Translations under genes and position numbers: made by a program
Part shown: positions 37,258 to 46,725 of the stretch, piece by piece
Position numbering within the stretch: the stretch's first letter is position 1
How the letters are laid out: every line of letters starts with the position of its first letter
The notes under the pieces: model-generated
Seen by the model: only the letters and a program-made list of their open reading frames with translations
Told to the model about the DNA's origin: nothing
The model's database searches: none
NCBI RefSeq assembly: GCF_007860125.1
Contig: NZ_SJPW01000002.1
Span: 969,768-1,033,767 of the forward strand
DNA: 64,000 bases
Origin: Rubripirellula tenax
Lineage (GTDB): Bacteria; Planctomycetota; Planctomycetia; Pirellulales; Pirellulaceae
Direction of reading: 5' to 3'

Positions 37258-38697
37258 ATGATCACCCTCAGTCCGCTCCGTTGGGGCAAGCCTTACGAAT
37301 CGCTCGACTTCACCGACGTCGTTCACTTCGACACCGGCGAACCAATTGCTAAGATAGGCAACGTCGGTGGCGGAATCGTCGGTCGCGATATGAAGCAAGC
37401 CCACAAGGCTCGCGAAGCGTTGCTACAGTTGTCGACGGACGACTTGATCGAAAAATGTAAACAAGCTGCAGTCCTATTCGAGACATCCGATTTGCAAGTC
37501 GGTGATTCGATGCAGTCGGTCGACCAGTTCGTTCATCAACAATCGGCCAGCACGGGACTTCCCGAGCACATGTGTCGATCGAACATGATGAAGAACAGTT
37601 TCGTGCTAAGCCACATGGACCAAATCCTCAACTGCTTGACGCGAGGACTTGATCTGTCCATCTTCTCGCGCGGGTATGGCGAAGAGGGACGCGGCGTCAC
37701 GGTCAGTTACCAAGCACAAACGCCGATCCTGGGCGCCGTTCTGCCCAACAACTCGCCCGGCGTTCACACGTTATGGTTACCCGCGATCCCGTTGCAAATT
37801 GGGCTGGCACTCAAACCGGGATCGCAAGAACCTTGGACTCCCTACCGCATGGTGTCGGCGTTCATTCAAGCCGGCGTTCCCGCGGAAGCATTCGGGTTGT
37901 ACCCAGGCGGCCACGACAGCGGTGGTGCCATCATGACCAAGGCACCACGCAGCATGATTTTTGGGAGCGCTCAAACGGTTGCCCAACATGCCGGCAACCC
38001 GCGCGTTCAAGCTCACGGCCCCGGCTTCTCAAAGATCTTGATCGGGGATGATGTTGTCGACGACTGGGAAGACTTCTTGGACGTCATGGTGGAAAGCGTG
38101 CTCAGCAATTCCGGACGAAGCTGCATCAATTGCAGCGGGATCTGGGCTAGTCGTCACACCAAGGAAATCGCTGCTGCGATCGCCAGACGAATCGGTCCAG
38201 TCAACGTGTCGCCGCCGAGCGACCCCGATGCCCAATTGGCCGCCTTCACGGTGCCGGCGATGGCAACGGGAACCTATTCGATGGTTCAACAAGACTTAGC
38301 CGAATCCGGTGTCACGGACATGACGGCCGAGTTCGGCGAAAAGCTGATCGAGCGAGATCACTGCGCATACCTTCGTCCAATGGTCGTGCATGCCGATTCC
38401 CCGGACCGCGGCGTTGCATCCAAGGAATACATGTTCCCATTTGTCAGCGTCGTCGAATGCCCGCAGGCCGAAATGCTGCGCCGCATCGGTCCAACGTTGG
38501 TCGGTACCGTCCTAACCGCGGACGAAGCGTTCGTCCACGCGGCCGGCGGATGCATCGAAATCGATCGAGTCAACATTGGCCCGATCCCGACGAACCGATT
38601 GAATTGGCTGCAGCCGCACGAGGGCAACATCATCGACTTCCTGTTCCGATCGCGTGCCTACCAAATGGCCGACCTGCCGGTCAAAGCCGCGACATAA
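37258..38697 (+). CDS. Aldehyde dehydrogenase-superfamily protein (possible acyl reductase)
   Basis: This 479-residue protein has the aldehyde dehydrogenase fold: PILGAVLPNNSPGVHTLWLPAIPLQIGLALKPG for the cofactor domain, a nucleotide loop region near SMIFGSAQTV, and a catalytic cysteine in NSGRSCINCSG. Two cysteines occur there, so the nucleophile is one of Cys-Ile-Asn-Cys. It follows a LuxE/PaaK-like ligase, so it may reduce an activated acid to aldehyde rather than oxidise an aldehyde. The lengths of both proteins match LuxE and LuxC, although a clear LuxC signature is not seen. ATG at 37258 is preferred over TTG at 37246. Confidence 0.82.
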   Translation: MITLSPLRWGKPYESLDFTDVVHFDTGEPIAKIGNVGGGIVGRDMKQAHKAREALLQLSTDDLIEKCKQAAVLFETSDLQVGDSMQSVDQFVHQQSASTGLPEHMCRSNMMKNSFVLSHMDQILNCLTRGLDLSIFSRGYGEEGRGVTVSYQAQTPILGAVLPNNSPGVHTLWLPAIPLQIGLALKPGSQEPWTPYRMVSAFIQAGVPAEAFGLYPGGHDSGGAIMTKAPRSMIFGSAQTVAQHAGNPRVQAHGPGFSKILIGDDVVDDWEDFLDVMVESVLSNSGRSCINCSGIWASRHTKEIAAAIARRIGPVNVSPPSDPDAQLAAFTVPAMATGTYSMVQQDLAESGVTDMTAEFGEKLIERDHCAYLRPMVVHADSPDRGVASKEYMFPFVSVVECPQAEMLRRIGPTLVGTVLTADEAFVHAAGGCIEIDRVNIGPIPTNRLNWLQPHEGNIIDFLFRSRAYQMADLPVKAAT

Positions 38698-38831
38698 GCT
38701 TACGTGGGCGATCGCCGAGTCGCGTGGAAACGAAGAACATCGCCTGATTTGCGGGGCAAATCAGGCTTGGGGTGCGGGTGCGAGCTATAGTCGAGAGTTC
38801 GGAGATCTCTCACTTGGCAAGCAAAACCGAC

Positions 38832-40484
38832 ATGACCGATTCCACCCTCACGACCGGCGCTGCGGCATCGCAGCCGACGGTTCCGTTGCCGCCGCAAGGC
38901 GTCACCGGTCGGTGGAAGGATCCTGTTCCGGAAGATCCGGCGATCGTCAAACGGCTGCGGGCCGCCTCGCGTCCGCAGTCGACCGTCGGCCCATCGGTGC
39001 CCTCGGTACCGCCGATCAATACTTCGGACGAACCGTCTTCGACGCTGATCGTTCCGTTCTTGGTCAGCACGATCATCCACACAATCCTGCTGATCATTCT
39101 GGCCCTGATGACCTACTCGACCAAAGTCGGATCGGGCAGATCGCTGACCGCTCGCCAGGGCGAAACGACTGTCGTGATCCCGCTCGAGTCCGTCGAAACC
39201 GAGCCGACGGTCACGATCAACATCAACGGCGCGATGGCGGAAGAACCCGTCGCTGTCCATTTTGCCAGGGCAGACCCCGCAGCGATGGCATCACCCATCG
39301 CATCGGTATTACCATCGACCAACACCGAGCCCGCCGAAATTCCCGTCGCCGCATCGCTGGCCGATGGTGGAAAGCCCGCAACTTTGTCACGTTTACCAGG
39401 TGGCGGTTTGTCCGGACGAACTCCCGAAGGTCGCAAACGTCTGGGCGAGAAGTACGGCGCGTCGGGACCGAGTGAACGTGCCGTCGAAGAAGCACTTCGG
39501 TATCTCGCCGAACACCAACGACGCGACGGCAGTTGGTCGTTCAACCTAAAACTGGATCCTTGCAACGGGCGTTGCACCCACAGCACCAAGGGCGGCGATA
39601 ATCCTGCGCCGTCGACGGCCGCGACGGGGTTGGCGCTGTTGGCGTTTCTCGGTGCCGGACACACGCACATCGGCAGCACCGAGTACGCGGAAACCGTTCG
39701 CAAAGGCATTTACTATTTGCGCGACGTCGCGTCAGAATCGGAAGCCGGATATGACTGGCAAAAAGGCAGCATGTATGGTCACGGTATCGCGCTGATGGCC
39801 CTTGGCGAAGCCCTTTCGATGACGACAAAGAAGGGCCACGAGAAAGAGTCGGACATCTACGAACTGGTCCAACGGGGCGCCCAATTCAGCTGCATCGCAC
39901 AACACAACAGCGGTTCATGGGGATACCGACCGCAAAGTCCCGGTGATACGACCGTAACCGGTTGGCAAGTACTTTCGTTGGTCGCAGCGCGGCGCAGCCA
40001 CGTCGATTTGCAAACACATACTCTGCAGATGGCAAAGAAGTTTTTGAAATCGACGTGCGAAAACGATGGCTATTGGTTCGGATACCAAGGACCACCCGGC
40101 GAGAAAACCACGACCGCAATCGGCTTGACCATGATGCTTTACCTGGGTGAGTCGCATCAGAAGACGTTGTTCCGAATCGCTCTTGACGAAATGGCCGCTC
40201 GTGGCCCAATGCTCAATAACATTTACCACGACTACTATGCGACCCTGGCACTGCACCATGCCCGACATCACGACTGGGACCAATGGAATCAAAGGCTACG
40301 CGATCACTTGGTGGCCACCCAAGAGAAAGAAGGACACCAACGGGGAAGTTGGCACTTTCCGGGTGAAAAGTATGGCGACGTCGGCGGGCGACTCTACACC
40401 ACTGCGATGTGCACCTTGACATTGGAAGTCTACTATCGCTACTTGCCGATGTACGAGGACGTGGAAGAATTCCCACTCGACTAG
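38832..40484 (+). CDS. Membrane-anchored squalene-cyclase-like repeat protein
   Basis: The 550-residue protein has a Pro/Ser/Thr-rich N terminus, one membrane span near residues 75-98, a long Ala/Pro/Ser-rich linker, and a C-terminal alpha-toroid domain (from about residue 210) with terpene-cyclase-like repeats. These include HQRRDGSWSFNL, STAATGLALLAFLGAGHTH, CIAQHNSGSWGYRP and TVTGWQVLSLVAARRS. Cysteines in LDPCNGRCTHS are unusual. Such proteins are common in planctomycetes, where the toroid domain probably lies in the periplasm; enzymatic cyclisation is doubtful. ATG at 38832 is used; an upstream ATG at 38772 would add 20 residues. Confidence 0.78.
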   Translation: MTDSTLTTGAAASQPTVPLPPQGVTGRWKDPVPEDPAIVKRLRAASRPQSTVGPSVPSVPPINTSDEPSSTLIVPFLVSTIIHTILLIILALMTYSTKVGSGRSLTARQGETTVVIPLESVETEPTVTININGAMAEEPVAVHFARADPAAMASPIASVLPSTNTEPAEIPVAASLADGGKPATLSRLPGGGLSGRTPEGRKRLGEKYGASGPSERAVEEALRYLAEHQRRDGSWSFNLKLDPCNGRCTHSTKGGDNPAPSTAATGLALLAFLGAGHTHIGSTEYAETVRKGIYYLRDVASESEAGYDWQKGSMYGHGIALMALGEALSMTTKKGHEKESDIYELVQRGAQFSCIAQHNSGSWGYRPQSPGDTTVTGWQVLSLVAARRSHVDLQTHTLQMAKKFLKSTCENDGYWFGYQGPPGEKTTTAIGLTMMLYLGESHQKTLFRIALDEMAARGPMLNNIYHDYYATLALHHARHHDWDQWNQRLRDHLVATQEKEGHQRGSWHFPGEKYGDVGGRLYTTAMCTLTLEVYYRYLPMYEDVEEFPLD

Positions 40485-40509
40485 TCTTCCGTCAATTCAT
40501 CGCTAGCCA

Positions 40510-42201
40510 TCACGAATGACGGCGCGGCGACTCGATTCGGAAGACCGCGCCGCCGTCGGGTGCTTCGACGTAATCGATTTCCCCCCCCAACGCCTCCATC
40601 GTTTGCCTAGCGAGCGCCAAGCCCAATCCGACACCCACGGCCGTCTCGGCGGCACGCTCTGCTGACTTCGTAAACGGCTGGAACAACGATGCCGCAAATG
40701 TTTGCGGGACGCCTGGCCCGTGATCTGAAACTTCAAATTTCACGCTGCTCAGATCGACATCGATACGCAAACAAACAGTTCGATCCGTTGCTGTGACTGC
40801 GTATTTGGCTGCGTTGTCGATCAAGTTGAAAAGGACTTGCTCCATCGCAAGTGGATCGGTTCGCCAGTCGCCGTCGCCACGTTGCGCTATCTCAAGCGTC
40901 ATGTTCGACATCGCCAAGCGATCGACCAAACGACCACGAATTCTCTCGATCCAATCCGAAACGTTTACCGTTTCCATCGCCAGGGGTGACGAAGTTTGTT
41001 GCAATTTTGAATAGCGAAGCACATTGTCAACCAGGTGCGTCAAGCGATCGGCTTCGGTGCTGAGCGTTTGCAGGTACTCACGACGCTGTTCTTCATCCGA
41101 AATGGCACCACGTTGCAGCAAGTCGGTATAGAGCCGGAATGTCGTCAACGGCGTGCGAAGCTCGTGCGTCACAGCCGACACAAAAGCGGCGCGACGTTGT
41201 GTCAACGACATCAATCGATCCAGCGTCAATGCGGCAAGGACAACGGCGGAAAGCCAGGCAGCCCACGCCAACCCCAGCGCCGTGGCCGTAGCCGAATCAA
41301 TCGACGACGCGACCATCGGTGGCGGGACCACCAACCGTAACGGCAACGCGGCCAAAGTAGTCTCTGGACGTGGAGTGTCGGCGGGACGGGTCGCGACGAT
41401 ATCGACGTCCGCCAACAAGTCTGACACGTCCGCAATCAACGAATCTTTCAACGCTGGCCAGTCGACCCACGTCGCCGTCACTGCGCACTGAAGCGACTCG
41501 CATGATCGAACGACAAACAGTTCGCCCTTCACCCACACCGGAAGAATCTCCGTTGGCTGTCCGCTCATTGAGAGCTCAGCAGCCAAAGAAAACTGCGCCG
41601 ATTGGTTGAACGACATTTGTTGTTGAACGGCTTGCATCCGATTCTGCAACTCGACCTGATCACGGTTCGATGCGACAGCTTCGATCGGGTCCGCAATTCG
41701 TTTGGGAAATGAATTGGAAATGACCGTCATCCATTCATCCGGTGATACCAAAGTTCTCAACTCGTTCAACCAGGACGCAGTGTCGCTTGTCATCTCCATG
41801 CCATTCTTGGCGGCCCGATCTTCATAGCGATATGTTGCCGAGTCTTTCACGGCCTTTTGCCGAGGCACCGTCTTTTCCCAAGGCAACATCGGCTGCACGG
41901 AAAACCAGCCGTGTCCCCATCCCCCATCGCGGTTCAATTCCATCGCGGCCTCGTTTTGATCGTTCATCGTCGCGACCATCGGCCCCAACCGCGAATCGAG
42001 TCGCCACAGCGCCACACGAACGTTCTGCTGCAAATTCTCGCGTGCCTCACTGGACTGCCTCGCCTTTGCAAGTCCGGTGGCATGTCGCGACAACATCGCC
42101 AACCCTAATCCCGTGGTGATCGCGGCAAAGATCAACACGCACCAAAGCGACCGAGGCCGCGTCATCGTCTGCTTCCATGTCCACCACCACGCTCGCATCA
42201 T
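40510..42201 (-). CDS. Sensor histidine kinase
   Basis: The 563-residue transmembrane kinase has a first membrane helix near residues 20-42, a large extracytoplasmic sensor region of about 260 residues without a recognised fold, and a second membrane helix near residues 300-325. HisKA follows with the H-box THELRTPLTTF (His346), and the HATPase domain has the N box LFNLIDNAAKYA, G1 SDHGPGVP and G2 GVGLGLALA. The ATG at 42201 overlaps the stop of the response-regulator gene (ATGA), so the two are coupled. It is the sensory partner of that regulator; the signal is unknown. The upstream secreted thioredoxin-like gene is in the same operon and may relate to the stimulus. Confidence 0.92.
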   Translation of the reverse strand: MMRAWWWTWKQTMTRPRSLWCVLIFAAITTGLGLAMLSRHATGLAKARQSSEARENLQQNVRVALWRLDSRLGPMVATMNDQNEAAMELNRDGGWGHGWFSVQPMLPWEKTVPRQKAVKDSATYRYEDRAAKNGMEMTSDTASWLNELRTLVSPDEWMTVISNSFPKRIADPIEAVASNRDQVELQNRMQAVQQQMSFNQSAQFSLAAELSMSGQPTEILPVWVKGELFVVRSCESLQCAVTATWVDWPALKDSLIADVSDLLADVDIVATRPADTPRPETTLAALPLRLVVPPPMVASSIDSATATALGLAWAAWLSAVVLAALTLDRLMSLTQRRAAFVSAVTHELRTPLTTFRLYTDLLQRGAISDEEQRREYLQTLSTEADRLTHLVDNVLRYSKLQQTSSPLAMETVNVSDWIERIRGRLVDRLAMSNMTLEIAQRGDGDWRTDPLAMEQVLFNLIDNAAKYAVTATDRTVCLRIDVDLSSVKFEVSDHGPGVPQTFAASLFQPFTKSAERAAETAVGVGLGLALARQTMEALGGEIDYVEAPDGGAVFRIESPRRHS

Positions 42202-42905
42202 GACGGGGCAACCCAACGCGTGTCGAAGGCATAGCCGCTTCCACGAACGGTTTGGATCAGTTCGACGTCGCCGCAGACGCGACGAAGCTTTTCACGAAGC
42301 CGGGCAACGTGCATATCAACCGTTCGCGTGGTCAGTCCCTTGGCATCGATTTGCCAGACACCCTGCAGCAACTCTTCGCGAGAGATCACCCGACCCGAAC
42401 GACGGGCCAAATATTCTAACAGCATTGATTCGCGATCCGACAACACTTCGGTGCCGCATGCCGACGCCAACGTCCGAGTCGCCCAGTCAACCGTGACATC
42501 GGGCACTTCAATTTCAACACCCGACGCAGCCCGTGGCGGCGCCCGTCGCAACACGGCTTCGACGCGGGCGAGCAGTTCGTCGACGCTGAACGGTTTGACG
42601 ACGTAATCGTCGGCACCTAGCTTCAATCCACGCACACGATCCGACGACTCGCCCCGTGCGGTCAGAATGATTACCGGCAGCAACGGTCTTTCGCGGCGGA
42701 TCGTCGCCAACACGTCCAGTCCGTCGCCACCAGGCAGCACCAAATCCAACAGCACCAAATCACAGGGCTTTCCCATTGCCATCGTGATGGCATCGTCGAA
42801 CGTTCCCGCTTGCCATGCGACGTAACCGCCGGCTCGCAGGGCATCCGTGATGCCACGGCGAATCGCGGCGTCGTCTTCAATGGTCAAGATTCGGTGCGGA
42901 TCCAT
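42198..42905 (-). CDS. OmpR/PhoB-family response regulator
   Basis: The 235-residue protein has a receiver domain with acidic pair Asp11/Asp12 region (TIEDD), phosphoacceptor Asp54 in LVLLDLVLP, the Thr in ILTARG and the Lys in VVKPF. A winged-helix DNA-binding domain follows with SDRESMLLEYLARRSGRVISREELL and a final RGSGYAFD. It is the cognate regulator of the histidine kinase encoded immediately downstream, with four-base overlap. The gene starts eight bases after the stop of the preceding thioredoxin-like gene, so all three are probably one transcript. Confidence 0.95.
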   Translation of the reverse strand: MDPHRILTIEDDAAIRRGITDALRAGGYVAWQAGTFDDAITMAMGKPCDLVLLDLVLPGGDGLDVLATIRRERPLLPVIILTARGESSDRVRGLKLGADDYVVKPFSVDELLARVEAVLRRAPPRAASGVEIEVPDVTVDWATRTLASACGTEVLSDRESMLLEYLARRSGRVISREELLQGVWQIDAKGLTTRTVDMHVARLREKLRRVCGDVELIQTVRGSGYAFDTRWVAPS

Positions 42906-42913
42906 CGTTGCTT

Positions 42914-44173
42914 CTAATGAGAATCGCTGGATTGCGGAAGCCGACCCAACGGTGACTCCATCTTAGTCGATGTGGCCTTTCCATCCCGGCCGATAGCAAC
43001 AAACGCTTCATCGCGAGAAAGTCCCAACCAAGGATCGTCCAGCGGCATCAGAAACACGTTGGCGTAGATCCGCGGCGTCAATTGCGATTCCGTCATCAAA
43101 GCATCAGCATCGGCGAACCAGTCATCGATGCGAGTCTGCAAAACGTAGAGATTGAAAACCGTATCGCGGGCGATCATCGATTCGCTCTGCATGACGGCAC
43201 GCAATAGGGGCGTCTCGACGGCTGACTTGCCGACCGTTGTCACCATCGCCACTTCGGCAATCGGTTGCTCAACCTTCACGACAAGCTTACCCCCAGAGAC
43301 TTCGTGTTGGGCAAGTTCGACCCAGCCCCGATCGAATGGATTGACGTCATGGACCGCTTGGTCGGCCGCGATGGCAAGACGGGATTCACTACGTCGTTTC
43401 GCCGCGCGATCGCCATGGTGTCGTGCGATCAAGGAATGATGCAGCCCCGAATCGAGTGATTGAAGTCGACGCCAAAGATCATCCGTTTCCTGCAACCACT
43501 GGACGAACCGCTCGGCCGTCACCAAACCCGGCATCGCGTCGATTGCAACACCATTCGAATCCAGCATCAGGTGGACGCTGTTGCCGATGATAGGTTGCAC
43601 CAGCGTTCGCCCCTGTCCCATATCGATGGTAACCAGGGGAACCTCTCGCACCGATTGCCAGTGCAGAACATAGTGAGATCGCAAACGCTTCGAAACGGTT
43701 GTTACCGGATACAGCGTCGTCCGAAAGAACCGGCTGTTGGCACAGCTACGTTCTTCGTCCAACCGACCGAGCAGACGGAGACTCAAAATCGGCTTGCCCG
43801 TCGCCTTCGATACGGCCTTCGCATCGTCAAGCGACGTATGCCAGTACAGCCGTGACGTTGACGCGTCCTTCTGCGCAGCAACGCGATCGATGACCTGTTT
43901 GATCGTGGCTATTTCACGTTGCTCTGGCGAAAGCCGATCGAGCAGTTCGTCCAAGCCCGCCGTACCGCGACGACGTACCGAGTCGATCCAACTACTTGCA
44001 AGCGGCGATTGAACGTCAAAGTCTGGATCGGAAGCGGCTGTTATCAAACACGCGATCGGATCGGGTGTGCGACACCTTGAAACAGGATCACCCGCAACTG
44101 CGGAATTCGCAGCGAAGCAGATTGCGGCAAAGCAGATTGCCGCGACGGAAACGGATCGGTTTAGGCGGTTCAT
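42914..44173 (-). CDS. Secreted protein with a thioredoxin-like domain
   Basis: The 419-residue product begins with a signal peptide whose hydrophobic core contains the pentapeptide AICFA twice in tandem, ending around SAVAGD (residue 28). The central part resembles a thioredoxin-fold domain of the DUF255/thioredoxin_7 kind (SLDDAKAVSKATGKPILSLRLLG, SRFFRTTLYPVTTVSKRLRSHYVLHWQ, MLDSNGVAIDAMPGLVTAERFVQWL). The usual CxxC is absent, leaving one Cys in ERSCANSRFF. A redox or binding role is therefore uncertain. ATG at 44173 gives the signal peptide. It heads the operon with the two-component system and may be a signal-processing or target protein. Confidence 0.7.
   Translation of the reverse strand: MNRLNRSVSVAAICFAAICFAANSAVAGDPVSRCRTPDPIACLITAASDPDFDVQSPLASSWIDSVRRRGTAGLDELLDRLSPEQREIATIKQVIDRVAAQKDASTSRLYWHTSLDDAKAVSKATGKPILSLRLLGRLDEERSCANSRFFRTTLYPVTTVSKRLRSHYVLHWQSVREVPLVTIDMGQGRTLVQPIIGNSVHLMLDSNGVAIDAMPGLVTAERFVQWLQETDDLWRRLQSLDSGLHHSLIARHHGDRAAKRRSESRLAIAADQAVHDVNPFDRGWVELAQHEVSGGKLVVKVEQPIAEVAMVTTVGKSAVETPLLRAVMQSESMIARDTVFNLYVLQTRIDDWFADADALMTESQLTPRIYANVFLMPLDDPWLGLSRDEAFVAIGRDGKATSTKMESPLGRLPQSSDSH
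44115..44144. repeat. 15-bp tandem duplication inside a signal peptide
   Basis: Two 15-base units (44115-44129 and 44130-44144) differ by two bases. They encode the repeated AICFA motif in the signal peptide of the thioredoxin-like protein, so the duplication lengthens the hydrophobic core in frame. Confidence 0.8.
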
Positions 44174-44302
44174 GACAGAATCCTGTTTTCGAGTAAGAAC
44201 CAAGTGGCGATTCACTTGCGATCTTACGCGTCTCATCACGTCGGTGACGTAACAGGTTTGTAACGAGATCGTTCGCACGTCATCCATGCGACGAATCGGC
44301 AA

Positions 44303-45106
44303 TCAACCGGCCTTCGCCCCGACGGAACTGGCTGGATCGACCGGATCGACACCCAAATTCATAACCGTTTGCGAATGACCGGCGGCATCCTTCTTGGGGT
44401 GCGTTCCGAGCAACTGATCGCCACCCAACATCGTTAGCCCGAACCAATAGTTCTCGTTCTGGAAATGGTGCAAGCGATGGTTACGCCAAAGTCGCCGGTA
44501 AATTCGTCCCTGCGGCACGTACGATGTGTGAATCAAAAAGTGGACCCATTCGTAGTTCAAAATCAATGCGAACGTCACCAAGTTACCGGTCATCGCGGCA
44601 CCCAGCGTCAGCCAACCCAACAAATAGGGGATCGCCCACATCATTGGAACGCCACCTACGAAAGCGATCACGAAGTAGGTCGTGGTCAGCCCGAACTTGG
44701 GATCCCACGGATTTCGGTGGTGAGCCCGGTGCGTCTTGGTGATCAACAGCTCGACTTCGCGGCCGCCGATGCGAATGGGGGGACGATGTTCCAACCACGC
44801 ATGAATCAACCATTCCTGGATCGGCCAAGACGCGACGACCCCGACGGCGACGACCAGATCCCACCACGTGGGCTGGCCCGTGACGATGCGAACCAGCAAA
44901 CTGACGATGCAAGCGACACCCAAGACGCGTGGTCCCCAGAATTTGAACAAGTCGCGAGCTGCTTGACTCAATCTGATTTGTTTTCCGAAGCCCGGCTTCT
45001 TGCCCGTCGGCGGCATGGCTTCGGCTTCGGTCCAGGTATAGGAACGAGTCCAAAAAAACAGTCCCACCACTGCGGCAAAGTACAAACCAAACCCTAATCC
45101 CGTCAT
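44303..45106 (-). CDS. Sterol desaturase/fatty acid hydroxylase-family membrane protein
   Basis: This is a 267-residue di-iron membrane enzyme with four or five hydrophobic helices. The conserved histidine boxes of the family are all present: HAWLEH, HRAHHRNP, HFLIHT and NHRLHHF followed by ENYWFG. These ligate the diiron centre that hydroxylates or desaturates lipids such as sterols, hopanoids, sphingoid bases or carotenoids; the substrate cannot be told. The start ATG at 45106 leads directly into the first membrane helix. It is monocistronic on the minus strand, 120 bases from the neighbouring sulfatase, and lies at the edge of the agar locus without an obvious connection. Confidence 0.88.
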   Translation of the reverse strand: MTGLGFGLYFAAVVGLFFWTRSYTWTEAEAMPPTGKKPGFGKQIRLSQAARDLFKFWGPRVLGVACIVSLLVRIVTGQPTWWDLVVAVGVVASWPIQEWLIHAWLEHRPPIRIGGREVELLITKTHRAHHRNPWDPKFGLTTTYFVIAFVGGVPMMWAIPYLLGWLTLGAAMTGNLVTFALILNYEWVHFLIHTSYVPQGRIYRRLWRNHRLHHFQNENYWFGLTMLGGDQLLGTHPKKDAAGHSQTVMNLGVDPVDPASSVGAKAG

Positions 45107-45226
45107 TCCATCGCTCCGTCCGTTGAGTGGCGTTGCCGACCGAATGATCGAGATCGCCTCGCCGCATCATAAAGGCAAGCGACCCCAATCGGTAAGAGCA
45201 GAATGAGGCACGAAGACCGACGCCAA

Positions 45227-46621
45227 CTACTTTCGGTACTCGTCCATGTGCTTCAAGTCGGCGCCCTCGTATTCCCGCTTGAGCTGCCATTTCGTACGCT
45301 CGAGCGTCATTTCCCATGCGAACAACTGCTTGAACATGGCTTTCACCCTGTCCGGATGGGCGCCGGCTAGGTTGTTCGTTTCGGCGACATCTTTGCTCAC
45401 ATCGTATAGCTCTGCGGGACGGTCCGGAAAGCGAATCAACTTCCAATTGCCATCGCGCACAGCCCCGCGAGATTCCTTCTTCCAAAAGAGGGTTTGGTGA
45501 GGCCGAGCCTTGTTTTCGGCAGCTACGAACGGCCGTAGATCAACGCCATCGACCTTCTTCAAATCACCCACGTTCCCGCCGGCTGCTGCATAGAACGTTG
45601 GCAGCAGATCAAACATGCTGATGGAGTGCTCGTACTTTGACGCCGGCTTGGTGACACCGGGCCAACGCATCACGAATGGGACACGAATGCCGCCTTCCAA
45701 ATGAGTCGCTTTCGTTCCACTCAGTGGTGAGTTGTCCGAGGCATTAGCATCACTGGGGCCGCCGTTGTCGTTGGTGAAAATCACGATCGTGTTCTCATCA
45801 AGTTTCAGCTCAGTCAACTTGTCCAGCACGCGACCACACGCTCGATCCATCGACAACGTCATTGCGGCTAGCTGCCGGCGCGTGCCGGCCAGGTTGGGAA
45901 ACTCTTCGATGTCCTTTGCTTCGGCCTGCATCGGATTGTGAACCGCGTTGAACGAGAGCATGACAAAAAACGGACCGCTTTGGTTTCGCTCGATGAAAGC
46001 GATCGTCTCATCCGCGAAAGCGTCTGTCAGATACTTGTCGGACTCCGCAAAGTCTCCGATGCCTCGTTCGATCCGGTCTTCGGGGCGATGGTTCGGATTG
46101 CCGTTACCGAACGCAAAGTAGCTGCGAGCACCACCACGGAAACCATAGAATTCGTCAAAGCCACGATGCAGCGGGTGAAATCGTTCGGCATTACCTTGGT
46201 GCCATTTTCCGATCAGCGCCGTTCGGTAACCAAGCGTTTTCAAATGATCAGCAACCGTGGTTTGATCGAGCGGCAGTCCCATCTCATTATCTGGCAGACA
46301 TGATTCGCTCATGTATCCGGGAACGTTGTTCTCTTCAAAGCCGAAACGTTGCTGATACCGACCGGTCAGCAGCCCAGCACGCGAGGGCCCGCACACAGCC
46401 GCCGTGACATACGCCTGTTCGAACAACATGCCCTCTTCGGCAAGAGCGTCCAAACGTGGCGTTCGCATCTCACGACTGCCGTGAAATCCAAAGTCCGCAT
46501 AGCCCGCATCATCAGCAAATAGCAAAACGATATTGGGCGGCCCACTGGCAAATAGAGACGAGCAAACCAGAACGGAGAGCCCGATCAAAAAGGATCGGCC
46601 GAGCAGGACTGGATGTTTCAT
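45227..46621 (-). CDS. Secreted formylglycine sulfatase
   Basis: This 464-residue type I sulfatase has a signal peptide (to about residue 26), the metal site LLFADDAGYADFG and the formylglycine motif CGPSR with Cys77. Further blocks are GKWHQG (catalytic Lys and His), FTNDNGGPSD (metal ligands) and LPTFYAAAG. It would hydrolyse a sulfate ester on a polysaccharide outside the cytoplasm. It needs a formylglycine-generating or anaerobic maturase enzyme encoded elsewhere. It is next to GH16 and GH50 genes, so sulfated agar or porphyran is a reasonable substrate class (inference). The exact position cleaved is unknown. Confidence 0.93.
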   Translation of the reverse strand: MKHPVLLGRSFLIGLSVLVCSSLFASGPPNIVLLFADDAGYADFGFHGSREMRTPRLDALAEEGMLFEQAYVTAAVCGPSRAGLLTGRYQQRFGFEENNVPGYMSESCLPDNEMGLPLDQTTVADHLKTLGYRTALIGKWHQGNAERFHPLHRGFDEFYGFRGGARSYFAFGNGNPNHRPEDRIERGIGDFAESDKYLTDAFADETIAFIERNQSGPFFVMLSFNAVHNPMQAEAKDIEEFPNLAGTRRQLAAMTLSMDRACGRVLDKLTELKLDENTIVIFTNDNGGPSDANASDNSPLSGTKATHLEGGIRVPFVMRWPGVTKPASKYEHSISMFDLLPTFYAAAGGNVGDLKKVDGVDLRPFVAAENKARPHQTLFWKKESRGAVRDGNWKLIRFPDRPAELYDVSKDVAETNNLAGAHPDRVKAMFKQLFAWEMTLERTKWQLKREYEGADLKHMDEYRK

Positions 46622-46725
46622 TGGATACTTCAGTCAATTTTTTTTGAACTTGCGGATGTGCATCCATCCCCTGATGGTCCGTGGACGCATTCAACACGTG
46701 ATTCTGTTCCCAAATTTACATCGAA

